In this document: in pieces, positions 38,201 through 51,105 of the stretch | Numbering within the stretch: position 1 is the first letter of the stretch | How the letters are laid out: every line of letters starts with the position of its first letter | DNA from: Protonemura montana | Taxonomy: Eukaryota > Arthropoda > Insecta > Plecoptera > Nemouridae | Assembly: GCA_947568835.1 (NCBI GenBank) | Contig: OX387605.1 | Location: 19,720,418-19,784,417, forward strand | Length of the DNA stretch: 64,000 bases | Direction: 5' to 3' | Made by a program: the position numbers and the translations under genes | The notes under the pieces: generated by a model | Seen by the model: only the letters and a program-made list of their open reading frames with translations | The model's database searches: none | Told to the model about the DNA's origin: nothing

Positions 38201-41200
38201 TCAATCCCTCCTGCCTGCTTTGGTAGTGAAAAAGAAATATGAAAATAGCTTAACAGTAAATACTTAACAAACAAATTAAAAACACCATTACTTCAAGAGG
38301 TAAGAGGTTTAAAGGGGCATGTACCCTTCAAAATTATTTTTTACCATAGATTTGTAACTGTAGTATGAATTGAAATTGACCGATTTAAAAGAATTTTCTG
38401 AAAAAATGGCTCTGCAATTAATTATCTAAGATTTTTGGCTTTTCGAGCGGCGCGATCAGCGAGCTGAGTACGATTCTCTTGTAGAAAACTGTCTTTCCCT
38501 GCGGCCGCTCCGTTGGCCAAAGTCGCCAAAAGTCTATCCGCTCCCTACCGATTCTCCCATCTGAACGCTGTTGCTGCCGCTCAGAGCGGTACTGCACGAA
38601 AATATGCAACATGCTAATTACATACCAGCGATAATTCGCTTACTGTGGCTAAACGAATAATTGTATCATAAAGCCAAATTATTTTAACACAGAGAAAGGA
38701 TTGAGGACTATGCTCAAATTATTTGAAATTTATCTGATCAGAGGTTTGTCTAGGTGCTAGGGGTCGAAAAAGCACTACGGGTTATTTCTTATGGGAGTAT
38801 TTTTTCTAAGCACCCAAGCCAAAAAACGCGGACTTTGGCAATTTCTGCACGGACAGCCGTGGACACAGGAGTTTTTTTTTATTGTCCAAATACCATTATT
38901 AAATCTTCCAAATCGATGGTAAAAAATAATTTTAAAGGGTAAATGCCCCTTTAAAAGTATCCATAAATTCAACACTTGTACCATAGTTTTTAAAGATCGT
39001 GTTAAACTAATTTGGATCCCATTTGCATTTCAAAGTTAAAGTAAGCTAAGGAAATAAAAGCAGCACAAGCAGTTCAAGACCTTCTCTTAATTTGGGACCT
39101 GGACCATGCGTAGACAAGTACAAAATGCAACAGTGGCCAATGCCGTACACTGTTGAATACCAATCAAATAACGATATTCATATTCTGCAACAAAATGTGG
39201 TATTGTATGTAACTTAATTGACCAAGCAAGATTTAGTTACAAATTAGAAAGTTAATGAATTAGTTAATGATGATTAGTTAATTAATCTTTGAGACCCAGC
39301 CTCAGGAACACTGCAATGTATATGCAAATCCTCAGATACTACTACATAAGATTATAACCAATTTACTTATAACTAAAAACTATTTGTTAAAAAATTAATT
39401 CTACTTCGTTGATCACTAAAAATATTAGTTCCATATTGGACTTGATATCCATTTCATGCATTTTAATTCCAACAGAGAATCGACGTCAGAAAATTCTCGC
39501 TCAAATTTGCTTGAAACCCATATATCTTTTGTCATACTTTACCAAAATATCCCCCCACCATCTCACCTCGATTCCCTTTGGCAATGGAAGGTTACCTAGA
39601 TTAATGGTAATCACCACACCAAATTATACTGAACCCACAAAGTAAATCAACATCTTACATTAACAATTAGATAATTGAAAATGAGTAGTACCTGGTTTTC
39701 TCGTGCACTGTATAAGACAAATTCGTGCGACAAAACTGAGCGCACAAAATGGTATTGGTTGAACAGATCATCTGGAGAAGAAGACAAGACATGTAACCAC
39801 TGCAAGAAAGAATTTGAAGACATGCTCTGACTAACAGAGTTGTAGAATTTTCTACCCAATCTAGGAGTTAGAATCAAGAAGCTTATTTGTAGACCACTTT
39901 AATTCATTGACAAGTGCTATCAAATATTCAAGCATTATTTATACCTCGTCCAAGTCACTGACAATGTTTAGTGATTCATATTATTTCATTATGTAGAATA
40001 ATTAATTTTAGTTAAATGTTGATTATTCTACATTAACAATCAAATAAGCACCATTAAAGAACATGTAAGTAAGTGACCACATCATTACAAAACCCATACA
40101 TTCAGTGCAATTAAGTTCCTTATGCTAACTCGAGCAATATTTACAAAGACATTTTCATACTATCGAAAATTAAAATTAATGGAGTCATATGGGAAAACAG
40201 CAACAGAGATCATTATACCATGTGCTTTATGAATTACATAAATAAAAATAAACAGCTCTGTACAGTTTGAATCTAGAAATGTTTTTACTAATTCCTCTAG
40301 AAACAGTATTCCAAGATGATTGTTCCCAAAATGAGCCCCATGCTAATCCCAAACTGATTTAGCCACATCAACTCCAACTAAGCCTCCTGAACGACCACAA
40401 AGTAGACAACGTCCGGGCAAAGAGGGGACAGTCGAGCGAAGGACGTTAGTCGGTTAGCGAGCATACGTTACCTCTGTCGATCTGTCGCGAGCTATCCAAA
40501 TGTTGCATGATGACAGTGATGATGGCTGGGCCGATGAAATAGTGCATGCACGGGTTCACGTAGTGCTGCAGCATCATCAAAGGCGTGGCCACCTCCATCG
40601 TTTGGCTGGACAGATTGTGTCCTGAATGGCAGAGATAAGGCTTCAAAGTTACTTCCTTGCGCTAAAGTCGGGTACATTGGGTCAGATTAGTTGTGTTTAA
40701 CGACTCTGTGGCATCGGAAAATGCCACATCAGTGGATGATGAAAAAGATGATAAGCCTAACCTAGCTTAGAAGGTACAAGGACCCAGTGCCAACTTGTAG
40801 CCTACCACCGGAGTAACGTCCCTTCTGAAGCATGGAACTACTGGAACAACAGGATTCCTCTACAAATCCATGCTGTCGAGAAGTTTATAAGCAAGGCTTA
40901 CAAAGTTGTTAATCTACCTGCAATCCCTCTCCCAAACAACTGTTTAAATGTACTGTATTATGGTCACTTTTTCAATGCCTGGCCAAGCTCAGAGTTGCTT
41001 GACTTTGGTGATCTCACAAAAACTGGCGTTTCCAAATTCCAAAATGCCAAACCATTTGGTAGATCATTTGGTTGGTTTGCATTGTATATTGACGCAAGGT
41101 AAGAGTAGAAGTTTTGGTGGTTGGCACTAAGGCCTGGTTTTTCAGTAGTTCATTAAGTATCTAACATTCCTTTAATTTGTTATTGACCCAGCAACAGCCA

Positions 41201-44200
41201 ATCAGAAGATGTTTTTGGTTTGTTAACGCTGTTAATTACATGAAGTGCCACTGAAAAACTGATACTAAGCATAAATGTAATGCATTATTTTTTTACTAAA
41301 TTACTAATTAGCGGAAAAGAAACACGGAAAGCATGTCATTATTGCCTACCCCTGAGCCGATCCGGGTCTAGCTGCTTGCTAGAGGTGTGGACGCGCGCGA
41401 GTCGCAGTTCCCCAGACGGGCCGACGTTCACCAGCGACTTGTGCACGAGTAGCGCATCGTTCACCGCAGTCTCCACACCACCAGCTAGGCCTGGGGAATA
41501 GAAAGGGAATATTGACATTTTTGATATCAGGTAGTACTTGTTGTTTATTAATCAGGACTTTGCTAACGAACTTTGATATCATTGTACATTTTTTTTTATT
41601 AGTTGCAGAGAGGGGGGGGGGGGGTGCTACACACCCAGAGCCCCCTCACTCTTGTGAACATCTTTCAGCACTTCTGGTTCACAGAAAATTTTCCTCAATG
41701 TTGTGCTGTAAACATTTCAACCTAACAATATTAAATTAAAAACATTAGCACTAAAAAAAAACATACCTCTCCCCCCCCCCCCCCCCCCCCCCTTACCGGG
41801 ATAAAAATGAAGAAAGAAAGAAATTACATCTGCACTCATCTATGACACAACTAAAATTGTGTTTGAAAAGTGAAAGTTACAACACACTTGATGAAGAAAT
41901 ATAATCTTAAAATCTAAATAATTGTTTGTATTTGTGTTAAAAATTCGAAAAAACACAAACTCAAATTTTGGGAAATGTTTTCCTTTTTCATATAGGAAAA
42001 AAAAGGAGCTATCCAACAAAATAACTCCCACAGTGGTACCTATTTAAACAAAATCTCTAAAAAGATTTTAGCATTGCAAACGTTGAGGGTCATTATTTCC
42101 TGTTCCATTTGGTATATAAGAGATCACTTTTGCCACATCAAATGTGTTGTATGAAAGGAGAGACGGTTAGCACTCCCCTAGACAAGGATGGAATACACAC
42201 ATATTGGTTAGGCACTGCTGTACTTGTACAGCACTAACCACATTTTTTTAACAATTTTCACTTCAAATAATAAATTCTTTCCTTAAATCCTTCATTCTAT
42301 GCACTCAATATTTCTAGTTCATTCTAAATTAAGCAAATCCAACAGATTTAATCCTGTCCAGGATCTATTCCAATTTTCAGTATCAACTATCAATTTCATT
42401 TCTCTTTCCCTACGCAATTTACTATTTTAAGATTGTAACCAAGTGTTTGTTAAGTGTGTTTTTTTAGCTGTTTTTCGTGTAATTGGACATCAATTTCTTA
42501 AATGAATTTCTTTATCACTTTAAAAAAAATACAAAAACACTATAACCGTCTCAAAAATTGATGCAAAAATAGTCCGTTTCAAATTGTCAAAATTGTTTGA
42601 AATTGTCCCCGTGTGAGGATCAATTTTTAAAAATGTATGTTTGTCACATTTTTAAAATACAGTCCCATATCTCACGACTTCAATGACATAACAATTTCAA
42701 AACAAATGGACATGGCATTCTGTCACTCCACCTTGAGTAATGCTAGCTCGGTCACCTTCCACGTGACTTGTAAAAACCACCTTATTTGCATTATGTCAAT
42801 AAAATATAGATGTCACACATCCTGTCCATTTTTGTCGCAAATACAATGGATATTGATATTTGTAAAACATAGCTTTTCAAAAGCAGACACATGCCCACAA
42901 CTATGCACAGTTTGTGTATCTGTGCGTTATTTATTAGCACGTTATTTATTCCCAGTGGTGTTGACGTCCGTAGAGAACCTTGTTCGCATACCTTTGACGG
43001 CAAAGTATCGACTAGCTTGTTATGTTGTAGGTCATGGTAACGCCTCTACCTTTATAATGCAATGCACGGTGACGCATATCTCCATTCAGAGGCTGACGGC
43101 ACTGACCAAATATTAGCAATTCTCGTGACGATTTTTCACCAACACATTGCAATGTTTTTTTTAACTTTCCGGTCTCAACCGCATGTTTGTGGGCATGCAA
43201 GATTTCCACACATTCACCAGTGACAATATTGAATGCCAAATGTCCACTTTGGAATTGGTGAAAAAAATATTTTGAAGCAAGAGAAACAATTTCTCCTTTA
43301 CTGCTATATTGAAAGTGACATCAGGTGCAAAAGGCTGTCTACATATTGTTACTTTTAAAACATTCCAACAAAATACACGATCATGTGAAACTTTTACCTG
43401 CACATTACTAAATACTCAAAATTCACAAACCAGGAGTTTAAAACGTTGCATACTTGTCTTGTGATATCTTGTCAGGGCAACCATTAGTTTCAACTGGGCC
43501 GTGTCATTGATAAAGTGTGGCTACTTAAACAATCTATACACAATCGACCCCCAAGTGTACCTAGCAACTTAAGAAAAAAATCTGATTAAAAAATTGATTA
43601 ACAGTGTGGGAAGTAGCCAAAACAGGAGGTATTAAATGTACACGAAGGTTGTCTATTTGAGACACCGCAGTGTTGTCAGTGAGAAATGGAATACCACAAT
43701 CGTTGCAAACGGGATATCACGCAACACCATTTCTTAAACTTTTTACTAGTTGACTGCTTTCCTTTATTAACAGCTTCCTAAATAACACAACAACACAGAA
43801 CCAGTATTTTTTATATCCTTTTATGGGCAATGCCCATCCACTTTTTGCAGGGAAAACCACGAAAAAAACGTTAAAACACATCAAGTGCTATCTCCGTGCT
43901 CCATCGACTCACCGGGTAGATTAACAAGCGCTCCAAGTGTCTCGATGACTGACTTAAGCCAGGAGATCTCCTTGACGAGTCGTGGGACAGTGAGAGGAGG
44001 ACCTCCGAGCGCAAGGCTGTCACCAAGCAACACTGCCACCAGGTTGAAAGTGGTCACTACAGCTAACTGCTGCTGCCGGTGCACCTGGATGGAAGGAAAA
44101 AAAGGATAACAATGCTGGTGCCACCAATTCAGGAGCAATTACAGCCCCACATAAAATGGACTGCTAGTTTATTGCTCTGAAATAATGACGTTCCGTTATT

Positions 44201-47200
44201 TGTTGTATTTCTATGTTGCAATTAAATTTTAGTAATGCACTTGTATCCACTCACAAAGTGATTTTTGTCAGAGTGCAGTGCTGGTTAAATTGTCAAACTG
44301 ATTAGATATTACATAAAAGTCATTTGCAGTCAGTTTAAAGACCCTTTCTAGGCTTACTCTCCCAATCTCTAATCGCCTTCAAACACTGCAAGCAAATCCT
44401 GCTCAACTCACCACGTCGTGCGCCAGCTCTGCGACTAGTGAAGCCTCGTGCGCGGTGTGCTGTGTGCGGCCGGCGGGCTCAAGGGCGTGTACAGAACGGT
44501 CCAAACGCGCACCAAAGAACTCCTTGGCCGAGACTGGCTCACCTATATCCACGTAGATGTTGCCGTAGCGCTCATCCAGTATCTTCAGCGCTTTGATCAG
44601 GCCCTGCAGACAGCAAGAGTGGGTTAGTAGCTGCAGCTTACAAGGAACCAAGGTTACCATTACAAGGTTTGTAATGTATGAAAAATTGGCTTCTAAGCTA
44701 TCAAATAAATATTATTTATTTATATTATTATAAGTAACATCAAAATAGCCCAAAGTAACCCAAATATCAAATAGCTTTAAAAGTTTAAACCCTCATTGGC
44801 TGGCAAAGCTTCCATAAAGTACAGCTTAAAGCACAATACAACAAATTCAATGAGATCACTTGTCGACAACACTATGAAATGTAAAGAGACAAGATTGAAC
44901 AGACCAAGTAGACGTTTTTTAACGGTAAAATAATATGCTATAGGTGTCAATAGTCTTTCACCCACCGGTCTACGATAGAGAAAAGTACACAAGCTGGCTA
45001 GAAATCATTGAAAATACCACCGATGAGAATTTGCCATTAGAAAACTATTTATGTTGTTTAGAAACTCACGGAGGTAGACTCCTTGGGCTTGGGCACGCCG
45101 AGTAATTCATAAGCGAAGAGAGCCTCCTCGGGCGTACGGTCGTAGCTGATGGTCCATGGCACGATCGTCACATCGGGCACATAGCCAGCGAAGAACGGCG
45201 ACAGCGCCATAGACAGGAACCCTGGGACGAAAAACACAAGGCAGTCAGAAGGATTTCACTACATTACCGCCAACACCAAACCTTCTCTTTGGCCTCACCT
45301 AGTCTCTACACAACCATCTCCGATTCTTTAGCAAAATACATCATATTCATCAAATTTTTCATTCAGAAATAAAGACTTTGTTATAAATATTGAGATCTGT
45401 CGTGATACAGTCCACCGTCACTCAAAGTAACATAGGTATCATAAAACGTAATAAACTACAAACCCAGGGCAATCGGGGCACAGAAACAGATAAAAAAAAT
45501 GTTAATTACCTGTTAAACATTTTTATTTCATACAAATTGGAAACTGGTCTAAGCAATGGAAAGCACTATGATATTTATGTAACATTAATCAGTTACTTAT
45601 CAGCCAGGAGATTGTTATGCAACAATTGATTATCAACACAAACTTCAGAAAAAAATAGCAAGGAATAAAATAGACAGCAGGTTTGTGTCTGGACTGGAAT
45701 GTACCTGCTTTAAATTAAACAAGTTATTAACTAAGTGCGTTATGAAACGATGGTATTTTTTAGGTGTTAAATTGGGTAATTTTTCCTCGAGGCATTTTGT
45801 TATAAATTTCTCATTTCCAACGACACATGCAATAAAATTCAGAGCTTTGTCCTTGACATAAACTCTGCATGAAATGTGTGGTCAGAACTCATTAGATGTG
45901 CTAGTTTTTAGTATTTATTGTCGTAGCGTCAATAGATGCTTTACTACCCAAGGCTAAATTATATTCTCGCCGTGTTCCGTGTTTCTATTCCGCTTGAGAT
46001 CTTACATGTGTGTACACACATAATTCAGAAATCTTGCGAACTGGTGACATCAAAATGCATTGAATTTTATCTTTAAAAACTGAACAGTAAAGCACTGATA
46101 AAAAAAATATGCCTCCTTATGAGCTAAATTACAAAAAAAATAGATGCATATAAAAATTATAATTCTATATGAAGTCCCATGAAATACCAAAAATGCAGTA
46201 CAAGATAAAAGAAAATTCAATTGTTTATGTTATCTATTTCAATGGGTTCCAAACAAGCCATTTCAGCTATTGAATATAATTTCTATGCAGACCAGAATTG
46301 TGTATGACAATGACACAGAAATTGAGATTAAAAACAATTACGAGGAAAAGAGCTCTCAAAAATTGAATTCCAACCAAAATCTAGAATAAAGATAGTGTTT
46401 CAGTGTAGAAAAACATAGAAGTACATAGGTAATTTATGACCATAGTTTTAGATGGATAGACAATTGGACAATTTTAGTTTGAAAGTAAATTTGCCTGTTT
46501 ACACTAGTCAAGTTGTAACTTGGATGCCTGGAGCTAGAAAGTTCTGAACATGCATACACTCAATAACCTTGGATAACTTCATAATTGTTACCTCTGGCTT
46601 CACTACATTCCAAATTTCCTATCACAAGATTGTTGTTAAATCAAAGGTACAATTGTGTAAGACTGACAAGACTGAAAAGTAGGTTGTCATCATAAAGCTG
46701 CATTCACAGCAAAGAAATAGACGACGAAATCAATTTAACTTATAAAACCCCAAACTATGATTTTCTACTGACTGCTTCTACTAGTTTTTACTAAACTGAC
46801 TGCTTGCTGGCTCTGTTGAATTTTTTGTCATATTAACTTCGTGCTGCACAACCCAATACGACTGTTGTGAACGGTCTTTGAGATAGCACGAAATTTTGGA
46901 CTTGCATGAGCTTGCAGAAAAGTTTGCACCAAAATGTGATATGATGTACCAGGATTGGAGGCAAAAAAGTACTTGCTATAACCACAGAAAGTATGTTCAT
47001 ACTAAAAAAAACACTCTTTAAACAAACATCATGAAAATAGTTTCATCTTTTCTCACAAATTCTTGCAAAATTACCTTGCAACAGAAGTTCGAAAAGAACG
47101 ACAAGTGAAGCTGTTAATTAAAAGCACAAAACAATCAAAAGACTCACCAAACTTGGGCATTAGCGACTTTGCCGAGCGGCTGCGGGTGCCTTCTATGTAG

Positions 47201-50200
47201 AACTCGAGGGCTGATTCGCCGTGCGTCACTAGCTTACTGACGTACTCCTTGAATGTAGCCGCATAGAGGCGATCGGCATTGAACGATCGACGCATAAAAA
47301 ACGCACATGCTTCACGCATCAGCTGGCCCACCAGCCACATGGAATGGAAATCTGATGGAAGAAAGCGTTTATTGTTTGGTTAACATGTGTACACCATAAC
47401 AGCAAGGTAGAGAGATGGGATACAGGTAAAATCCACCGGACAAAAACATGATAGTTCTCACTCAAGCTGCATATTCTTCCCTCGAACACTAGTCATACCG
47501 GTCCAGTCTATTGTCCCATTTTTGCTCGCTTCTAGCAAAGCTCCCTTACACATCATGCTATCAACCTTACACGGATCTATCAAAAGATGAATACGTTTTT
47601 TTCTACAAGAGTTGTAGGTAAGGGTGTCAAAAGGCTTATTATCTACCCGTTTCAAAAAATGTAAGTACATTCGGTTATTAACTGGATCAGATCTGCTGAT
47701 CAAATCAATCGAGGTAGACAACCGCTGCAGCTAAGATATGTGAAATGCAATAAAAATGACATAACAACATCATTCTTGGAAAATTATCTTGGCTAAGATT
47801 TTACCCAGTTATCTAAAAAAAATATATATATATGTATATATATATGCACTACATAAATCTGTCTCACCCTCACTCTCTTCTTTTCTCCAAAAACACCTAA
47901 ATTTTGTAAAAAGAAAAGATTACACGAAGTGATCAAGCCGCGAGATTATTCTTGCGCACCTAGGTCATTACAGGCTCTTTGTAGTTGGATAAGTGGGTAA
48001 ACAGATGTCATGCAATACTCAATTGAATAGTGCCTTAATATAATGCTCCAATGATAAGAGAGATTTAGTTACATAATAGTAGTAAAAATTAGAATATGAA
48101 AAATTGCGACGCCTTTAGAATCAATAGTTAATGAAAAGCAAGAGGAAATACCTTATTTTTTACTGCCTTCTTGGCAGAAATGCTAAGATGGTTAAATTAA
48201 AGAGAAGACAGATTTATGAGGGTTTCTGGCTAAATCATACAGGATAAAACGAATCAATTTCTTAAAATCTCAAGAAATTATAAGACAATTTTAGAATTAG
48301 GTGCATTAAACTAGTTATTAGGAAGGTCTGAGAAGTAATAAGACTGGTCATTATATTAAGATGTAACAATAGATAAATATCATCATTTTGAATCTTGCTA
48401 CTGGCATTGACAGTAAGTGCTAGGTAGTAGAATTCAACTACAAGGACGCACAGGCTGCACAAGGTAAAACTGGACATTACGCCGCTGAATAATGATAAGC
48501 AAATATTTTCAAATTAGCAAAAAGCAACCAGAAAGCAAAGTCAATATGTACAATAAGCTTAGTTGGAACTGCAATGCAGCCAGTTAATTACCTACTAGAA
48601 GGTATTACATAACAACTACTATTGTATACAAAGCAATAATATCAGTGATCGGATCGTGATCGTTTCACATTTCAACCAAAACAAATAAATATCTCGCACG
48701 AACGCTAAGTTGCACGATCTCTTCAATTCTACAACTCTTTTTCTACCATAACGGGGACAAATTTAGGAGCAAATCAATGAACGCAAGTGAAAATTAAATT
48801 ACCTAATCCGTTGTGCAAGATTAATACTTGAAGTGAATTGGGAAGAGTTTTCCAAACATTTTACACTCATTGCAAGACATGATCTAAGCTTAAGAATGGG
48901 TTTCAAGAGCTTTCAAGAAGTTTTTTTTTAATCATTGGGTCAGTGAACAAGGATATAGAACATATATGTAGATGTAAGCACAGCTAAGATCTAGGCTAAC
49001 ATCAAAAAGTAATGCTTACCCATCCCAGCAGCAATGGCTGGTATCTGGATGTCATAATGGTAACAAATATATGACATAAGCATGAAGTCTATGTAGCTTC
49101 GATGGCTCGGGGCAAAGATCACTGGGTTGCTGCCCATCAGTGATTTTATCTAAACAAACAAAAACAAAACTTATTTTGGTATTCCACAAGGATAAGATCA
49201 CAACAAAGCAGAGGATTTTGGAACTGAAACTTAAAATTGGAAAGCTGAAAATTCAGTAGGACTCAATTCCTTATCTTATCCAAGGTGATAGATTTTATGT
49301 GCCACAATTTCCTGGTTTCTTAACATGTTCAAGACTTGAAAGATGCCACCCTATGAGCCAAGTACAGAAAGCATAACTTTGATAAAAATTAAATGATATC
49401 AGTCTCCTTTTCTTATTATAATGCGAGTTCAGAGAGCCACTATGAACAGTTGTATCTCCTTGGCCATTTAAATTTAGAAGAGATTATTTTCTCTCTTGCT
49501 TAAGACTCGTCCCAAACCAGAATGTTACAGACGTACCTTGCTGATTTGTTTTTCGTTGACAAAGATACCCGCACAACTTCGCTTCACCATCGTTACAAAA
49601 AAGAGGCCAAGCCACCTAATCACGGCAATCTCCCTCTTCTGGCCAACTTCATCCAAGATTGCAGACACATTCTTATACAATAACTCTTTCGGTATATTTT
49701 GTTCCTTGCTCAACTGCAAGAAAAAATAACAATATAGAAGCCGATGGATTAATATAAAAAAAATTTACCTAACATCCTAATTAAAACAAGGTTAGTATTT
49801 AAAAGGATTTTTTGTTAAACATGAAAAAGAAGAATATTCTAAACAAGAATATTTTGCAACAATGTACAGTTATGAATCTTATCTTTAAGATTGTCCAGCT
49901 GCAAAGAGCAATACCACATTACATAATAACATAACAATGAAATTGGCACATGCATGATAAACCGTAGACTTTAATTAGCAATAACTGTTACTGTACTGTT
50001 TTCCAAATAAATAAAGAAAATCGGATAGATTACATATTTCAGTAAATTTGAATCATAGTAGGAAGTAATTCAAAGAGGCAAGATGGTAGGACTCTTAGTT
50101 TGACAGCACATAATGGTTTTGCTACCAAATTAGCTTATCATTCCAAATTGTGAGCTACTCAATTACTGTAAAGTTAAATTGAAACCGCCATTAAATGACA

Positions 50201-50421
50201 AGAAGTTTTTGTTCGGTAATACATACTTCTTCTATGACTAGTTGTATCCGAGGACTATCCAACACGAAATGTTTCATCTGTGCCGGGTTGGTTTTGCACA
50301 CTTGATCGTACGCAGCTAACGGATGCCATGCTCTGGTCATCCATTGCAAGTCGCTGGTTCCTCGTCGCGCAGCCAAAATATCCTCGAATGAGCCAAAGTT
50401 CCGTGAGCTCATGACTGCCAT
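35222..50421 (-). CDS. GNPAT: GNPAT, peroxisomal dihydroxyacetone-phosphate acyltransferase (at least 14 exons)
   Basis: Acylates DHAP at sn-1, the first step of ether-lipid/plasmalogen synthesis, on the lumenal side of the peroxisome. Exons (minus strand): 50421-50227, 49713-49537, 49149-49020, 47351-47148, 45221-45070, 44603-44412, 44084-43913, 41490-41350, 40621-40472, 38210-38114, 37566-37402, 36590-36436, 35648-35587, 35313-35222. All junctions are GT-AG and keep frame except 38114/37566, where a small exon of length 3n+1 is missing; a weak candidate starts near 37902. Without it the product is about 694 residues (human about 680). Seen: N-terminal SFEDILAARRGTSDL; motif I PSHRSYID (H140, D145); FFMRR; motif III EGTRSRS (221-227); motif IV VPWTISYD. 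The last three residues are AKL, a type-1 peroxisomal targeting signal as in the human enzyme. Start: ATG at 50421 in a good context. Intron 9 carries a MITE. Confidence 0.95.
35891..35940. repeat. GC-rich possible transposon end
   Basis: The stretch starting CAGGGGCGCCGACTCCGTGG is strikingly GC-rich in AT-rich DNA and rich in GGGTGCC/GCACCC hairpin potential. It begins like a hAT terminus. No matching opposite end was found nearby, so it may be a fragment. It lies in a GNPAT intron (between exons 12 and 13). Confidence 0.35.
38313..38950. mobile_element. TTAA-flanked MITE in GNPAT intron 9 (638 bp)
   Basis: The left end (AGGGGCATGTACCCTTCAAA onward, to about 38355) and the reverse complement of the right end (from about 38905) match over roughly 43 bp with only a few mismatches. 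Both ends abut TTAA (38309-38312, 38951-38954), as with piggyBac-type target duplications. TTTAAA symmetry at the edges means the exact boundary and superfamily are uncertain. No transposase frame is present. Confidence 0.75.
41612..41792. repeat. Poly-G tract paired with a poly-C tract 147 bp away
   Basis: A 13-G run (41612-41624) and a 22-C run (41771-41792) face each other in a GNPAT intron (between exons 7 and 8) and could pair as a long G:C stem on one strand. Confidence 0.9.
42536..42564 (-). repeat. SINE tail fragment, same family as the 63-kb palindrome
   Basis: 29 bp starting AACACTATAACCGTCTCAAA are identical to part of the left palindrome arm near 63 kb. The similarity stops just before the tRNA-like part. 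The fragment lies in a GNPAT intron (between exons 7 and 8). Confidence 0.65.
47819..47845. repeat. AT/TATATG microsatellite in a GNPAT intron
   Basis: Interrupted TA repeats between exons 3 and 4. Confidence 0.8.
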
Positions 50422-51105
50422 TGCAAATTTTTTACAGCCAAAATTTCACAACCAAACAGTTCCAACTCCCCTAGAAACCAAAAGAACTTGCATAAGACCA
50501 TGGTTGAAATTGCCAAAATAAAAGCTGGACCTTGTTGTGGAGCTGTCCTGAAGCCTGATATTGTCATGGAATTAAAAAATGTAGATCAAATAACCCCTGC
50601 AGGTATTTGGATTGCAATCACAGGTAGATGATAGGTTAAGTCCTTAGCTTATTGATTTCGATAGCTAAATACATACCTGAGACTCGTGTCTCAGCAGACA
50701 CCGGGCAAAAAAAAGTGGCGAGAATGTGCTAGTAAAACTACCGACCAGGCGTAGGATGACTTGTTTGATCTATCCTCCAGCGGCCACCCATTATGTAATA
50801 ATTACAGAAGCCATCCTCTGCGTGCCAGACCGCGATATCAAATAAACGTCCACCAAGCTTGCGTTTCGCTTTCATCACTCACGCAACATTCTACACCAAC
50901 CTACCGAGCCGAGCCCAGACACACAGTCACTCCGTACCCGTACGCGCCCCGCCCCACCCCTAAGGAGGAGGATCCATTAAATGTCGCCTATATTTTCAGC
51001 ACGATGAACGACACAATCTAAGAGCGGGAGACTTGGTCACGGAATCAAGTAAAGTCTTATTTTGTCAGTTTTGTTAGTGATCCATATTTTTGGTAGAAGT
51101 ATAAT
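50422..51105. promoter_or_regulatory. Shared divergent promoter region, GNPAT / NFATC2IP-like
   Basis: The start codons of GNPAT (minus) and the NFATC2IP-like gene (plus) lie head to head, 684 bp apart. The middle (about 50770-51000) is GC-richer than the flanks. Both 5' UTRs and promoters must lie here unless there are distant non-coding exons. No TATA box or initiator was assigned. Confidence 0.55.
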
